Source: Deltaproteobacteria bacterium
Lineage (GTDB): Bacteria > Myxococcota > B64-G9
DNA length: 6,263 bases
Direction of reading: 5' to 3'
Assembly (NCBI GenBank): GCA_003647095.1
Contig: QMME01000249.1
Coordinates: 1-6,263, forward strand
Shown here piece by piece: positions 1-6,263 of the stretch. The position numbers and the translations under genes are program-made. Under the pieces are notes generated by a model. That model was not told where the DNA came from, ran no database searches, and saw nothing but the letters and a program-made list of their open reading frames with translations. Position 1 is the first letter of the stretch; the number at the start of each line of letters is the position of its first letter.

Positions 1-2574
1 GAGGAGGTGTTCCTGTTCGCCAATCCCGCCGCCGAGGTCATCTTCGGGGTGGGGCCGGGAAAACTGGTTGGGCGCAACATCACCGAGTTCCTGGACGAGG
101 AAAACATCGCCCGGGTGCGCAGCATGACCGCCCGTCGCCTGCGAGGCCGGCGCGACAGCTACCTGTTGGACATCAATGCCGCCGACGGGGTGCGGCGCAC
201 CATCCGGGTGACCGCCGTGCCCCAGGCCGACACCGACGGGCGGGTGGTGGGGGCCTATGGCATCTTCCGCGACGTCACCGAGGAGACGGCCACCCACCAG
301 AAACTGGCCCGTAGCGAGCAGACCCTGCGAGCCATCATCGAATCGACGGCCGACGGCATCCTGGTCATTGGTGAATCGGAACAGGTCCTCCACTACAACG
401 ACAACTTCGTCAAGCTCTGGAGCATACCGCAGGAACTGCTGAACACCGGAGACGACGCCCGCATGGTGGAGTACGTGCTGGACCAGCTCAAGGATCCGGA
501 GGGCTTTCTGGGTCGCGTCAGGGAACTCTATCAAAGCGACAGGGAATCCTACGACACCATTCATTTCCGCGACGGGCGCATCATCGAGCGCTACTCCCAA
601 CCTCTGCGGCTGGAGGGCCGCATCTGCGGCCGGGTATGGTCTTTCCGCGATATTTCCACCCGCGTCGAGGCCGAGCAGGCGGCCCGGCGGGAGGCGGCCA
701 AGCTGGCGGCCATGATCGAATCCATGCACGAGGGCGTGGTCTTCATGGACGGCACCGGCATGGTGGTCGAGGCCAACCGCTTCTTCTGCCGGCTGGCCGG
801 CCGGGACCGGGCCGAGGTGGTGGGCGGTGAGGTGTTCGCCTTGCTGGACGACGAACTCAACCGCGTATTGCGTGGATGCCTGCTGAACTTTGCCGAGGTT
901 CCCGCTACCGAGCCGGTGGTGCGGCAGCAGCAGCTGTTCGGCCGCGAGCTGTTGATACGCATCCAGCCCGTTTACGAGGGAGCCGCCCTGTCCGGGGTGA
1001 TGCTCAGCGCCGACGACGTGACCGACTTCGTGGCGGCTCGCCGGGCCGCCGAGGCCGCCGCCCGTGTCAAGAGCGACTTCGTGGCCACCATCAGCCACGA
1101 GATTCGCACTCCCTTGAACGGCATTCTGGGCATGACCCAGCTGGCACTGGAGTCCGATCCCAATCCCCGGCAGCGAGAGTTCCTGGAAGCCGCCCTGGTC
1201 TCGGCGCAGGGGCTGCGTCGCATCCTCGACGACGTGCTGGATTTCTCCCGCCTGGAGACCGGGCGCCTGGAAATTCGCCCGCAGAGGTTTGCTCTGCGCG
1301 AGAAGCTGTCAGCCTGTATAGAACCCTATCGCTTGCAGGCACAGCAACAAGGTCTGACCTTCAGCACCAGGATAAGCGACGGAGTACCCGGCCGGATCAC
1401 GGCCGACGCCGACCGTCTCTGTCAGGTAGTGGGTAACCTGTTGAGCAACGCCCTGAAATTCACCAGCCGGGGAGGCATCAGTCTGGCCGTCGACCTGGCA
1501 AGCTCTCCCGATCCTGGCCGGAAGCTGCGGATAACCGTCAGCGACACCGGCATTGGCATATCCCCGGAAGACCAGGCACGGGTGTTTCGATCCTTCACCC
1601 AGCTCGACCGGCTGCCGGTACGCCGGTCGGGCGGCACCGGCCTGGGGCTGGCCATCTGCCGGCGCCTGGTCGAGGCCATGGGCGGCAGCATCACGGTAAC
1701 CAGTGAGCCGGGAAAGGGCTCGCGATTCACTTTTACCATACCCATGGGTGACGATGACCTGGAGCCCGTGGAGTCCGGGAGCGGGGGCGCGGGCCGGACC
1801 CTGCCCGGCGCGCCGGGCAGGCGGAGACTGGCGGTGCTGATAGTGGACGAAGACGCCACCCGCCGCCTGCTGCTGAAGCGCCAGCTCCAAGGCCTGGGTC
1901 ACTGGGTGGAGACGGTGGCCGACAGTTCCCGGCTTCAGGAGGCGATTGGCGGGCGGCGTTTCGATGTCGTGTTCGTGGACGTTGAAAGCCCGGTAGACTC
2001 GGGTGATAAACTGGTCAGGATGTTGAAAGAGCTGCAGCCGTCGGCGCGGGTGGTCTTCTTGAGCGCCAAGGGTGAAGCCGCTTCACCGGCTCGGCCGGCG
2101 GGGAACGGCGCCGTGCTGGCGGGGCCGGTGGAACCCGGCCGGCTGGCCGACCTGCTGCGGCGAATAACTTCCACCGGGGAGGGGCAGATGGACAACGACG
2201 CAAATCGACTGATGCTGTGGGACCGCAAGCGTTTGGAGCAACGTCTGGGTGGAGACACTATTCTGGTGCAAGAGCTCCTGTCGATATTCGGCCAGCAGGC
2301 ACCGGCCGCCGTGGCCGAGATGAACCAGGCGCTGGCGGCGGGCGATCGCCAGCAGTTGGGTCGCCAGGCCCATGCCCTCAAGGGAGCCTCTCTCAATGTC
2401 GAGACACCTCGCCTGGCGCAGCTGGCCCGCTGGCTGGAGAACAACTGTGACGAGGCCTCCGAGAAACTGCTACGGCAAAGGCTTTACCAACTGGAGCGGC
2501 TGCTGCAGGAATTCCTTGCCGAGACCAGGGCGGTCATGAAAGACTACGTGGACGATGAAAGTCCTGGTGGCTGA
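1..2574 (+). CDS. Hybrid sensor histidine kinase, PAS-PAS-PAS-HisKA-HATPase-REC-Hpt (5' partial)
   Basis: This is a multi-domain kinase that senses a signal through PAS domains and passes phosphate along an internal relay. The frame is open from base 1, and the first visible PAS domain begins mid-fold (NPAAE at residues 8-12), so the true start lies upstream. Any N-terminal membrane or sensor segment is not in view. Counting residues from the codon at position 1, PAS1 is about 1-97, PAS2 about 108-217 and PAS3 about 238-347. HisKA (about 358-425) carries SHEIRTPLNG with phospho-acceptor His366. The HATPase has the N-box Asn483, G1 box DTGIG at 515-519 and G2 box GGTGLGL at 544-550. The receiver (about 610-723) has acidic residues 616-618 and probable acceptor Asp660, but Gly708 stands where the conserved Lys of the KP motif is expected. 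The Hpt domain (about 738-845) has HALKG with His791. No transmembrane segment is seen in the window. The stop overlaps the next gene by 20 nt. Family assignment is very secure; the signal sensed is unknown. Confidence 0.95.
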   Translation, partial: EEVFLFANPAAEVIFGVGPGKLVGRNITEFLDEENIARVRSMTARRLRGRRDSYLLDINAADGVRRTIRVTAVPQADTDGRVVGAYGIFRDVTEETATHQKLARSEQTLRAIIESTADGILVIGESEQVLHYNDNFVKLWSIPQELLNTGDDARMVEYVLDQLKDPEGFLGRVRELYQSDRESYDTIHFRDGRIIERYSQPLRLEGRICGRVWSFRDISTRVEAEQAARREAAKLAAMIESMHEGVVFMDGTGMVVEANRFFCRLAGRDRAEVVGGEVFALLDDELNRVLRGCLLNFAEVPATEPVVRQQQLFGRELLIRIQPVYEGAALSGVMLSADDVTDFVAARRAAEAAARVKSDFVATISHEIRTPLNGILGMTQLALESDPNPRQREFLEAALVSAQGLRRILDDVLDFSRLETGRLEIRPQRFALREKLSACIEPYRLQAQQQGLTFSTRISDGVPGRITADADRLCQVVGNLLSNALKFTSRGGISLAVDLASSPDPGRKLRITVSDTGIGISPEDQARVFRSFTQLDRLPVRRSGGTGLGLAICRRLVEAMGGSITVTSEPGKGSRFTFTIPMGDDDLEPVESGSGGAGRTLPGAPGRRRLAVLIVDEDATRRLLLKRQLQGLGHWVETVADSSRLQEAIGGRRFDVVFVDVESPVDSGDKLVRMLKELQPSARVVFLSAKGEAASPARPAGNGAVLAGPVEPGRLADLLRRITSTGEGQMDNDANRLMLWDRKRLEQRLGGDTILVQELLSIFGQQAPAAVAEMNQALAAGDRQQLGRQAHALKGASLNVETPRLAQLARWLENNCDEASEKLLRQRLYQLERLLQEFLAETRAVMKDYVDDESPGG

Positions 2575-3190
2575 AGACGACGCCGTATCCCGCCGCCTGC
2601 TGGAAGTGCTGCTGCAGCGCTGGGGCTACGAGGTGGTCACCTGCAACGACGGCCAGCAGGCCTGGCAGGAGCTGCAGGAAGCAGATCCCCCCCGCCTGCT
2701 GGTGCTCGACTGGATGATGCCCGGCATCGACGGGCTGGAGCTTTGCCGCCGCCTGCGCCGGCAGCACGACGAGGATTACCACTACATCGTCATCCTCACC
2801 GCCCGGGAAGAACTTGCAGACATAGTCACCGGCCTGGATGCCGGTGCCGACGATTACATCACCAAGCCCTTCGACCAGTCCGAGCTGCGTTCCCGGCTGC
2901 GCGCCGGGGAACGTATTCTCCGGCTGAAAGACGAACTCGCCGGCAAGGTCAGGGAACTCGAGCAGGCACTGGAACACGTCAAGCAGCTGCAGGGGATAAT
3001 TCCCATTTGCATGCATTGCCATCGCATCCGCGACGAGAAGCAGATCTGGCACCGGCTCGAGCAGTACCTGCACGATCACTCGGGAGCGGTGTTCTCCCAT
3101 GCACTATGCGACGACTGCATGAAGAAGTACTATCCCCAGGGTGACGATGAAGAACAGCCCCCTGCGGACGATTCCAACGAGGAAAAATAG
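2555..3190 (+). CDS. Response regulator with C-terminal Cys-rich (zinc-finger-like) module
   Basis: This is a single-receiver response regulator, probably the terminal phosphate acceptor for the kinase encoded just upstream. The start at 2555 gives the classic receiver opening MKVLVAEDD. No strong Shine-Dalgarno precedes it, which fits translational coupling to the kinase it overlaps. The receiver (about 1-120) is canonical: Asp8/Asp9, acceptor Asp52 followed by a WMMPGIDG loop, Thr82 and Lys104-Pro105. Residues about 121-147 look like an amphipathic or coiled-coil helix (LKDEL, VRELEQALEHVKQL). The rest is a compact module with C152-x2-C155 and C185-x2-C188, His182 near the second pair and a conserved-looking IRDEK...W...YLHDHS stretch. 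From memory, similar tails end many PAS, GGDEF or receiver proteins of delta-proteobacteria and are often left undescribed. Four cysteines in two CxxC pairs suggest metal binding (inference). There is no HTH, GGDEF, EAL or HD-GYP output domain. The C-terminus is short, acidic and probably disordered. Confidence 0.93.
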   Translation: MKVLVAEDDAVSRRLLEVLLQRWGYEVVTCNDGQQAWQELQEADPPRLLVLDWMMPGIDGLELCRRLRRQHDEDYHYIVILTAREELADIVTGLDAGADDYITKPFDQSELRSRLRAGERILRLKDELAGKVRELEQALEHVKQLQGIIPICMHCHRIRDEKQIWHRLEQYLHDHSGAVFSHALCDDCMKKYYPQGDDEEQPPADDSNEEK

Positions 3191-3245
3191 ATCTCCGAGC
3201 GGTTGTCCCCTTCCCGGCAAATGACGGGGAAAACGTCACCCATTC
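3191..3245 (+). other. Short intergenic gap with an imperfect inverted repeat
   Basis: These 55 nt separate the response regulator stop from the first possible priA start. Bases 3202-3210 can pair with 3226-3234 (eight base pairs, one G-A mismatch, 15-nt loop). No T-run follows, so a Rho-independent terminator is not supported. A TGC-TAGGCT sequence at 3247-3255 resembles a weak extended -10 element but has no recognisable -35. Read-through from the signalling genes into priA is therefore possible. Confidence 0.3.
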
Positions 3246-5546
3246 ATGCTAGGCTCGATGCCCATGAAGCACTCCAGCTCCGCCCGGACCAGCGGTAATT
3301 CTCCCGGCCCGATGAACTCGCCGCCGGGTGGACTGGTCAGCCTGGCAGTGGCTGCACCGGTTGCCGGCTACTTCACCTATCTGGTTCCGGAGAGGCTACG
3401 CGGCCGGCTGCAGTGCGGGCAACTGGTCGAGGTGCCCTTCGGGCGCGGGCGGCGGAGGGCGCTGGTGGTCCAGTTCGTCGAGCGGGCGCCGGCGGGCCTG
3501 CAGCTGAAGCCGGTGGCCCGCCTGCTCGAGCAGCGCCCGGTGCTTTCCCGGCCGTTGCTGGAGACGCTGCGCTGGGCGGCCGGTTACTACCTGGTACCGC
3601 CCGGGGAGATGTTCTTTGCCGCCTTGCCTCCCCTGGTGCGCAACCGGGAAGCACCGGCAGGCGGGCCCCGCCAGCAGGTGGCCACCCTGCTGCCGGAAGC
3701 GGCCGCCCGGGCCAGCCAGCTGCTGCGGGCTCCCCTGCAGGCCAGGCTCGTCTCCCTGTTGGCCGGGCGCGGTGGCTCGCTGCCGGTGTCCGAGTTGGCC
3801 CGGCTGGCCGGTTCCGGGGTCCGGGCGGCCCTGCGCTCCCTGGAGAAAAAGGAAATGGTTCGCCTGGACAGCAGGCGCCGGGAGCGCCAGCCCCGCCCGG
3901 CCAGCATGCCGCCGGCGTTGCCGGTGGAGCGGCTTACCGCCGACCAGCAGCGAGCACTGGGCGATCTGCGGGCAGCCCTGTCGGAGAGGAAGCAGGAGAC
4001 GGTGTTGTTGCAGGGGGTGACCGGCAGCGGCAAGACCGAGGTCTACCTGGGTGCCATGGAACTTGTCCTGGCCCGGGGCGACGGCGCCATACTCATGGTG
4101 CCGGAGATCTCACTCACCCCGCAGCTGGAGTCGCGGGTGCGGGCACGCTTCGGCGCCCTGGTAGCCGTGCTGCACTCCGCCCTGTCGCCGGGCGAGCGGG
4201 CCGACGAATGGCGGCGCCTGTTCAGCGGTCAGGCCCGGGTGGCGCTGGGAGCGCGCTCGGCCGTGTTCGCACCGCTCGAGCGGGTGGGGCTGATCGTGGT
4301 GGACGAGGAACACGATTCCTCCTACAAGCAGTCCGAACGCTTGCCCTACAATGGAAGAGACCTGGCCATGGTACGGGCCCGCCAGGAGGGCGCCCTGGTG
4401 GTGCTGGGAACGGCCACCCCATCCCTGGAAGCCTATCACCGGGCTCGCAGCGGCAAGAGTGGCTGGCTGGTGCTGGGCGGCCGGGTGGGACAGAAGGCCC
4501 TGCCGCGTGTGGAGATCATCGATCTGAAGAAGGATCTGGCCGATCCCCTGGAGAGGCAGCACACCCTCAGTGCTCCACTGGCCCAGGCACTGGCCGAGAC
4601 CCTGGACCGTGGCCAGCAGGCCATCCTGTTTCTCAATCGGCGTGGTTATGCCTCGTTTTCCCTGTGCAAGGACTGCGGCCGGGCGGTGCACTGCAGCGAT
4701 TGCTCGGTGGCCCTGGTACACCACCGCCGGGACAACCGCCTGCGTTGCCATTACTGCGGCCGGGAGATTGAACCTCCCGCCGCCTGTCCCGCTTGCGGGT
4801 CGGCCCGCATGCGCCTGTTCGGCCTGGGTACCGAGAAGTGCGAGGAGGAGGTTCGTCGTCGTTTTCCCGGAGCCCGGGTCTTGCGCATGGACGCGGACTC
4901 CGTGGCCCGGCGCGGGGCCCATGCCGAGTTGCTGGGCTGCTTTGCCCGGGGCGAGGCCGACGTGTTGGTGGGCACACAGATGGTCACCAAGGGACACGAC
5001 ATTCCCGGTGTTACCCTGGTGGGAGTGGTACTGGCCGACCTGGGGCTCAACCTGCCCGATTTCCGAGCGGCCGAGAGGACCTTCCAGCAGTTGGTGCAAG
5101 TGGCCGGGCGGGCGGGCCGCGGCGACAATCCCGGACGGGTGCTGGTGCAGACCTTTCTTCCCGATCACCCCGCTATCAGCCTGGCGGCGAACAACCGGCT
5201 GGAGGAGTTCCAGCAGTGGGAGCTGGCCCGGCGCCGCCGACTGGGCTATCCGCCCCTGGGCCGGTTGCTGTTGGTGCGGGTCAGCCACCCCGACGCCCGG
5301 GCGGGGCGGGCGCTGGCCGGAAAGCTGGCCGGCCAGCTGCGCCGCCTGGGCCGCGGCCGGCTGGAGGTGCTGGGACCGTCTCCTTCTCCCCTCGCCCGTA
5401 TTCGTAATCGTTATCGTTTCCAGGTGCTGGTGAAGTCGCCAACGGTATCGCCGCTGCAGGAGGTCAGTGCGCGGGTCAGGGAACGGTTGCCCGGGGACGG
5501 GGCGGCGAAGATTCTTTTTGATGTCGATCCATTCGACATGCTATGA
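3246..5546 (+). CDS. priA: Primosomal protein N' (replication-restart helicase PriA)
   Basis: PriA is a superfamily 2 3'-to-5' DNA helicase that recognises abandoned replication forks and starts reassembly of the primosome, leading to DnaB reloading. Numbering from the ATG at 3246, the N-terminal 3'-end DNA-binding domain begins near residue 30 (LAVAAPV, then FTYLVP). A winged-helix region lies at about 164-207. The helicase core starts near LTADQQ (230-235). Walker A is GVTGSGKT at 257-264, and the Walker B DEEH box is at 353-356, followed by SSYKQ and a GTATPSLEA motif. The Zn-binding insert has all eight expected cysteines: 474, 477, 483, 486, 501, 504, 514 and 517. Late motifs include GTEKCEEE, TQMVTKGHD and QVAGRAGR (618-625). 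The C-terminus DVDPFDML is typical of the family. Length is 766 aa, against about 730 in E. coli, and the excess lies mainly at the N-terminus. The first 22 residues are Ser/Pro-rich and unlike the family, so starts at 3258, 3264 or 3312 are plausible; none has a strong ribosome binding site. The stop codon overlaps a promoter for the next gene. Confidence 0.97.
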   Translation: MLGSMPMKHSSSARTSGNSPGPMNSPPGGLVSLAVAAPVAGYFTYLVPERLRGRLQCGQLVEVPFGRGRRRALVVQFVERAPAGLQLKPVARLLEQRPVLSRPLLETLRWAAGYYLVPPGEMFFAALPPLVRNREAPAGGPRQQVATLLPEAAARASQLLRAPLQARLVSLLAGRGGSLPVSELARLAGSGVRAALRSLEKKEMVRLDSRRRERQPRPASMPPALPVERLTADQQRALGDLRAALSERKQETVLLQGVTGSGKTEVYLGAMELVLARGDGAILMVPEISLTPQLESRVRARFGALVAVLHSALSPGERADEWRRLFSGQARVALGARSAVFAPLERVGLIVVDEEHDSSYKQSERLPYNGRDLAMVRARQEGALVVLGTATPSLEAYHRARSGKSGWLVLGGRVGQKALPRVEIIDLKKDLADPLERQHTLSAPLAQALAETLDRGQQAILFLNRRGYASFSLCKDCGRAVHCSDCSVALVHHRRDNRLRCHYCGREIEPPAACPACGSARMRLFGLGTEKCEEEVRRRFPGARVLRMDADSVARRGAHAELLGCFARGEADVLVGTQMVTKGHDIPGVTLVGVVLADLGLNLPDFRAAERTFQQLVQVAGRAGRGDNPGRVLVQTFLPDHPAISLAANNRLEEFQQWELARRRRLGYPPLGRLLLVRVSHPDARAGRALAGKLAGQLRRLGRGRLEVLGPSPSPLARIRNRYRFQVLVKSPTVSPLQEVSARVRERLPGDGAAKILFDVDPFDML

Positions 5547-5547
5547 T
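5518..5547 (+). promoter_or_regulatory. Predicted sigma70-type promoter for the downstream receiver gene
   Basis: TTGATG at 5518-5523 (four of six matches to the -35 consensus) is followed by an 18-nt spacer and TATGAT at 5542-5547 (five of six to the -10 consensus). TGC immediately upstream makes it an extended -10. It sits in the last codons of priA, overlapping the stop codon, about 47 nt before the start of the next gene. This arrangement would let the receiver gene be expressed separately from priA. It is predicted from sequence only. Confidence 0.5.
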
Positions 5548-5564
5548 GCCGGGGATTCCAAGAG

Positions 5565-5579
5565 AGGGTAACACACCCT
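5565..5579 (+). repeat. Small perfect inverted repeat in the 5' leader
   Basis: AGGGT at 5565-5569 pairs with ACCCT at 5575-5579 around a 5-nt loop, in the leader between the predicted promoter and the start at 5595. It contains a purine-rich, Shine-Dalgarno-like stretch but lies about 16 nt or more before the start codon. It could be a small leader hairpin or an operator half-site pair. At this size it could also be chance. Confidence 0.2.
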
Positions 5580-5594
5580 GGCGGTCGAGTGACC

Positions 5595-6263
5595 ATGGCC
5601 AAGATCCTGATTGTGGAACCGGACGAACAGCTGGCCGGACAGCTGGAAAGCCTGCTGGTCGAAGCGGGCTGGGCGGTGGAGCGGCTGTCTGCTGGCCATG
5701 ACGTGGAAGCGCAGTTCGCCGGTGCGCCACCCGATATCGTGGTGTTGGATCTGGCCGTGGACGATGGCCAGGGTATTGCCGTCTGTCGCCGTATTCGCGA
5801 GCTGGAGGGAGGTGACCTGCTGCCGGTATTGTTGATCGGCTCGGGCAACGAGGGGGTACGCAACTTCGGTGACGCGCTGGTGGAAGGTGCCGACTACTAT
5901 TTTGAAAAACCGCTGGACGAGAAGAAACTGGTGGCCAAGATTCGTACCTACGTGGGCATGGAACAGGATACGCCCACACTGGTGGAAAAGCACCCGGCCG
6001 GAGAATCCGCCCCGTCCGAGGAGGACATTGAACAAAGAGTGGAGCGCATGCTCGACCTGGGTGCCGCCCTGAAGTCGGGGCTGCTGGAGCCACCCGGAGG
6101 GGACGACGAGGTCGCGGAGGAAACTCTCCGAGAAGACGAGTCCACGGTCCGGCAACGGGTGGAACCGGCCCGGGTCGGAGGCCTGGTGCCACCAGGGGGA
6201 ACGGAGAGCGAGGAGAGGGAACAGGGGGGGCAGACGGCGCCCTCCATTGCCGGAGCAGGAGCA
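5595..6263 (+). CDS. Response regulator with atypical receiver domain and acidic linker (3' partial)
   Basis: The frame is open from ATG 5595 to the window edge (223 codons) with no stop, so the protein continues. A GAG at 5587-5589, 5 nt before the ATG, is a weak ribosome binding site. An in-frame GTG at 5589 is an alternative start. Residues 1 to about 121 form a receiver: MAKILIVEPD, acceptor Asp52 in VVLDLAVDDG, and Lys105-Pro106 in a GADYYFEKPLDE motif that resembles delta-proteobacterial regulators (recalled). The fold is clear, but the acidic pocket is altered: Glu8-Pro9-Asp10 replaces the usual Asp-Asp pair, and Gly82 sits where Thr/Ser is expected, with Ser83 next to it. Phosphorylation may therefore be weak or absent. 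From about 122 the sequence is Glu/Pro/Gly-rich and low in complexity, with one short helical patch (about 141-162). It looks like a linker to a domain beyond the window. In related proteins such linkers can lead to DUF4388, TPR or other modules, and nothing here decides which. A run of seven Gs at 6224-6230 is a possible sequencing-error site. Confidence 0.88.
   Translation, partial: MAKILIVEPDEQLAGQLESLLVEAGWAVERLSAGHDVEAQFAGAPPDIVVLDLAVDDGQGIAVCRRIRELEGGDLLPVLLIGSGNEGVRNFGDALVEGADYYFEKPLDEKKLVAKIRTYVGMEQDTPTLVEKHPAGESAPSEEDIEQRVERMLDLGAALKSGLLEPPGGDDEVAEETLREDESTVRQRVEPARVGGLVPPGGTESEEREQGGQTAPSIAGAGA

Noticed and set aside
1309..1902. Antisense open frame opposite the kinase ATPase region
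   Set aside because: The + strand encodes clear N, G1 and G2 boxes here. The antisense product has no recognisable features and no ribosome binding site that I can see.
3202..3234. Inverted repeat as a Rho-independent terminator after the first regulator
   Set aside because: The stem has a mismatch and a 15-nt loop, and no T-run follows, so it is noted only as a weak hairpin.
3346..3365. Sigma54-like TGG...TTGC sequence
   Set aside because: The spacing is one base too long for the -24/-12 consensus, and it lies inside the conserved PriA coding region.
3413..4771. Long alternative + strand frame (452 codons) inside priA
   Set aside because: The translation is Gly/Ala/Arg/Pro-rich with no family features, as expected of a shifted reading of priA.
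4110..5288. Long antisense open frame (392 codons) opposite priA
   Set aside because: It lies wholly within priA, whose motifs are unmistakable. GC-rich DNA with G/C third positions gives long open antisense frames, and the translation shows no recognisable domain.

Overview
The window is about 6.3 kb of GC-rich bacterial DNA, densely coded on the + strand. It holds three two-component signalling genes around one housekeeping gene, priA. Gene density and protein families point to a Gram-negative, delta-proteobacterial-type organism (Desulfuromonadales or a relative). That placement rests on resemblance of the response regulators and on composition only, so it is a tentative inference.

Layout. 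Positions 1-2574 hold most of a large hybrid sensor histidine kinase whose start lies upstream of the window. Its order is PAS-PAS-PAS-HisKA-HATPase-REC-Hpt. Its end overlaps by 20 nt the start of a 211-residue response regulator (2555-3190), which has a canonical receiver, a short helical linker and a small Cys-rich C-terminal module. After a 55-nt gap comes priA (3246-5546), the replication-restart primosome helicase, with every helicase motif and all eight zinc-binding cysteines visible. A good sigma70-like promoter overlaps the last codons of priA. It precedes a third signalling gene (5595 to the window end), which begins with an atypical receiver domain followed by an acidic, low-complexity segment that runs off the window.

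How the genes may work together. The kinase and the first regulator are very probably translationally coupled. They look like a complete phosphorelay: HisKA His, to the fused REC Asp, to the Hpt His, to the Asp of the separate regulator. One caveat is that the fused REC lacks the conserved Lys. The regulator has no DNA-binding domain, so its output is probably protein-protein contact through the Cys-rich module. PriA is a conserved housekeeping protein, and nothing in the sequence ties it functionally to the signalling genes. I saw no RNA genes, mobile elements, CRISPR arrays or long repeats, and no non-coding stretch over 60 nt. No wholly new system is evident. The points most worth a second look are the Cys-rich output module and the two degenerate receivers.
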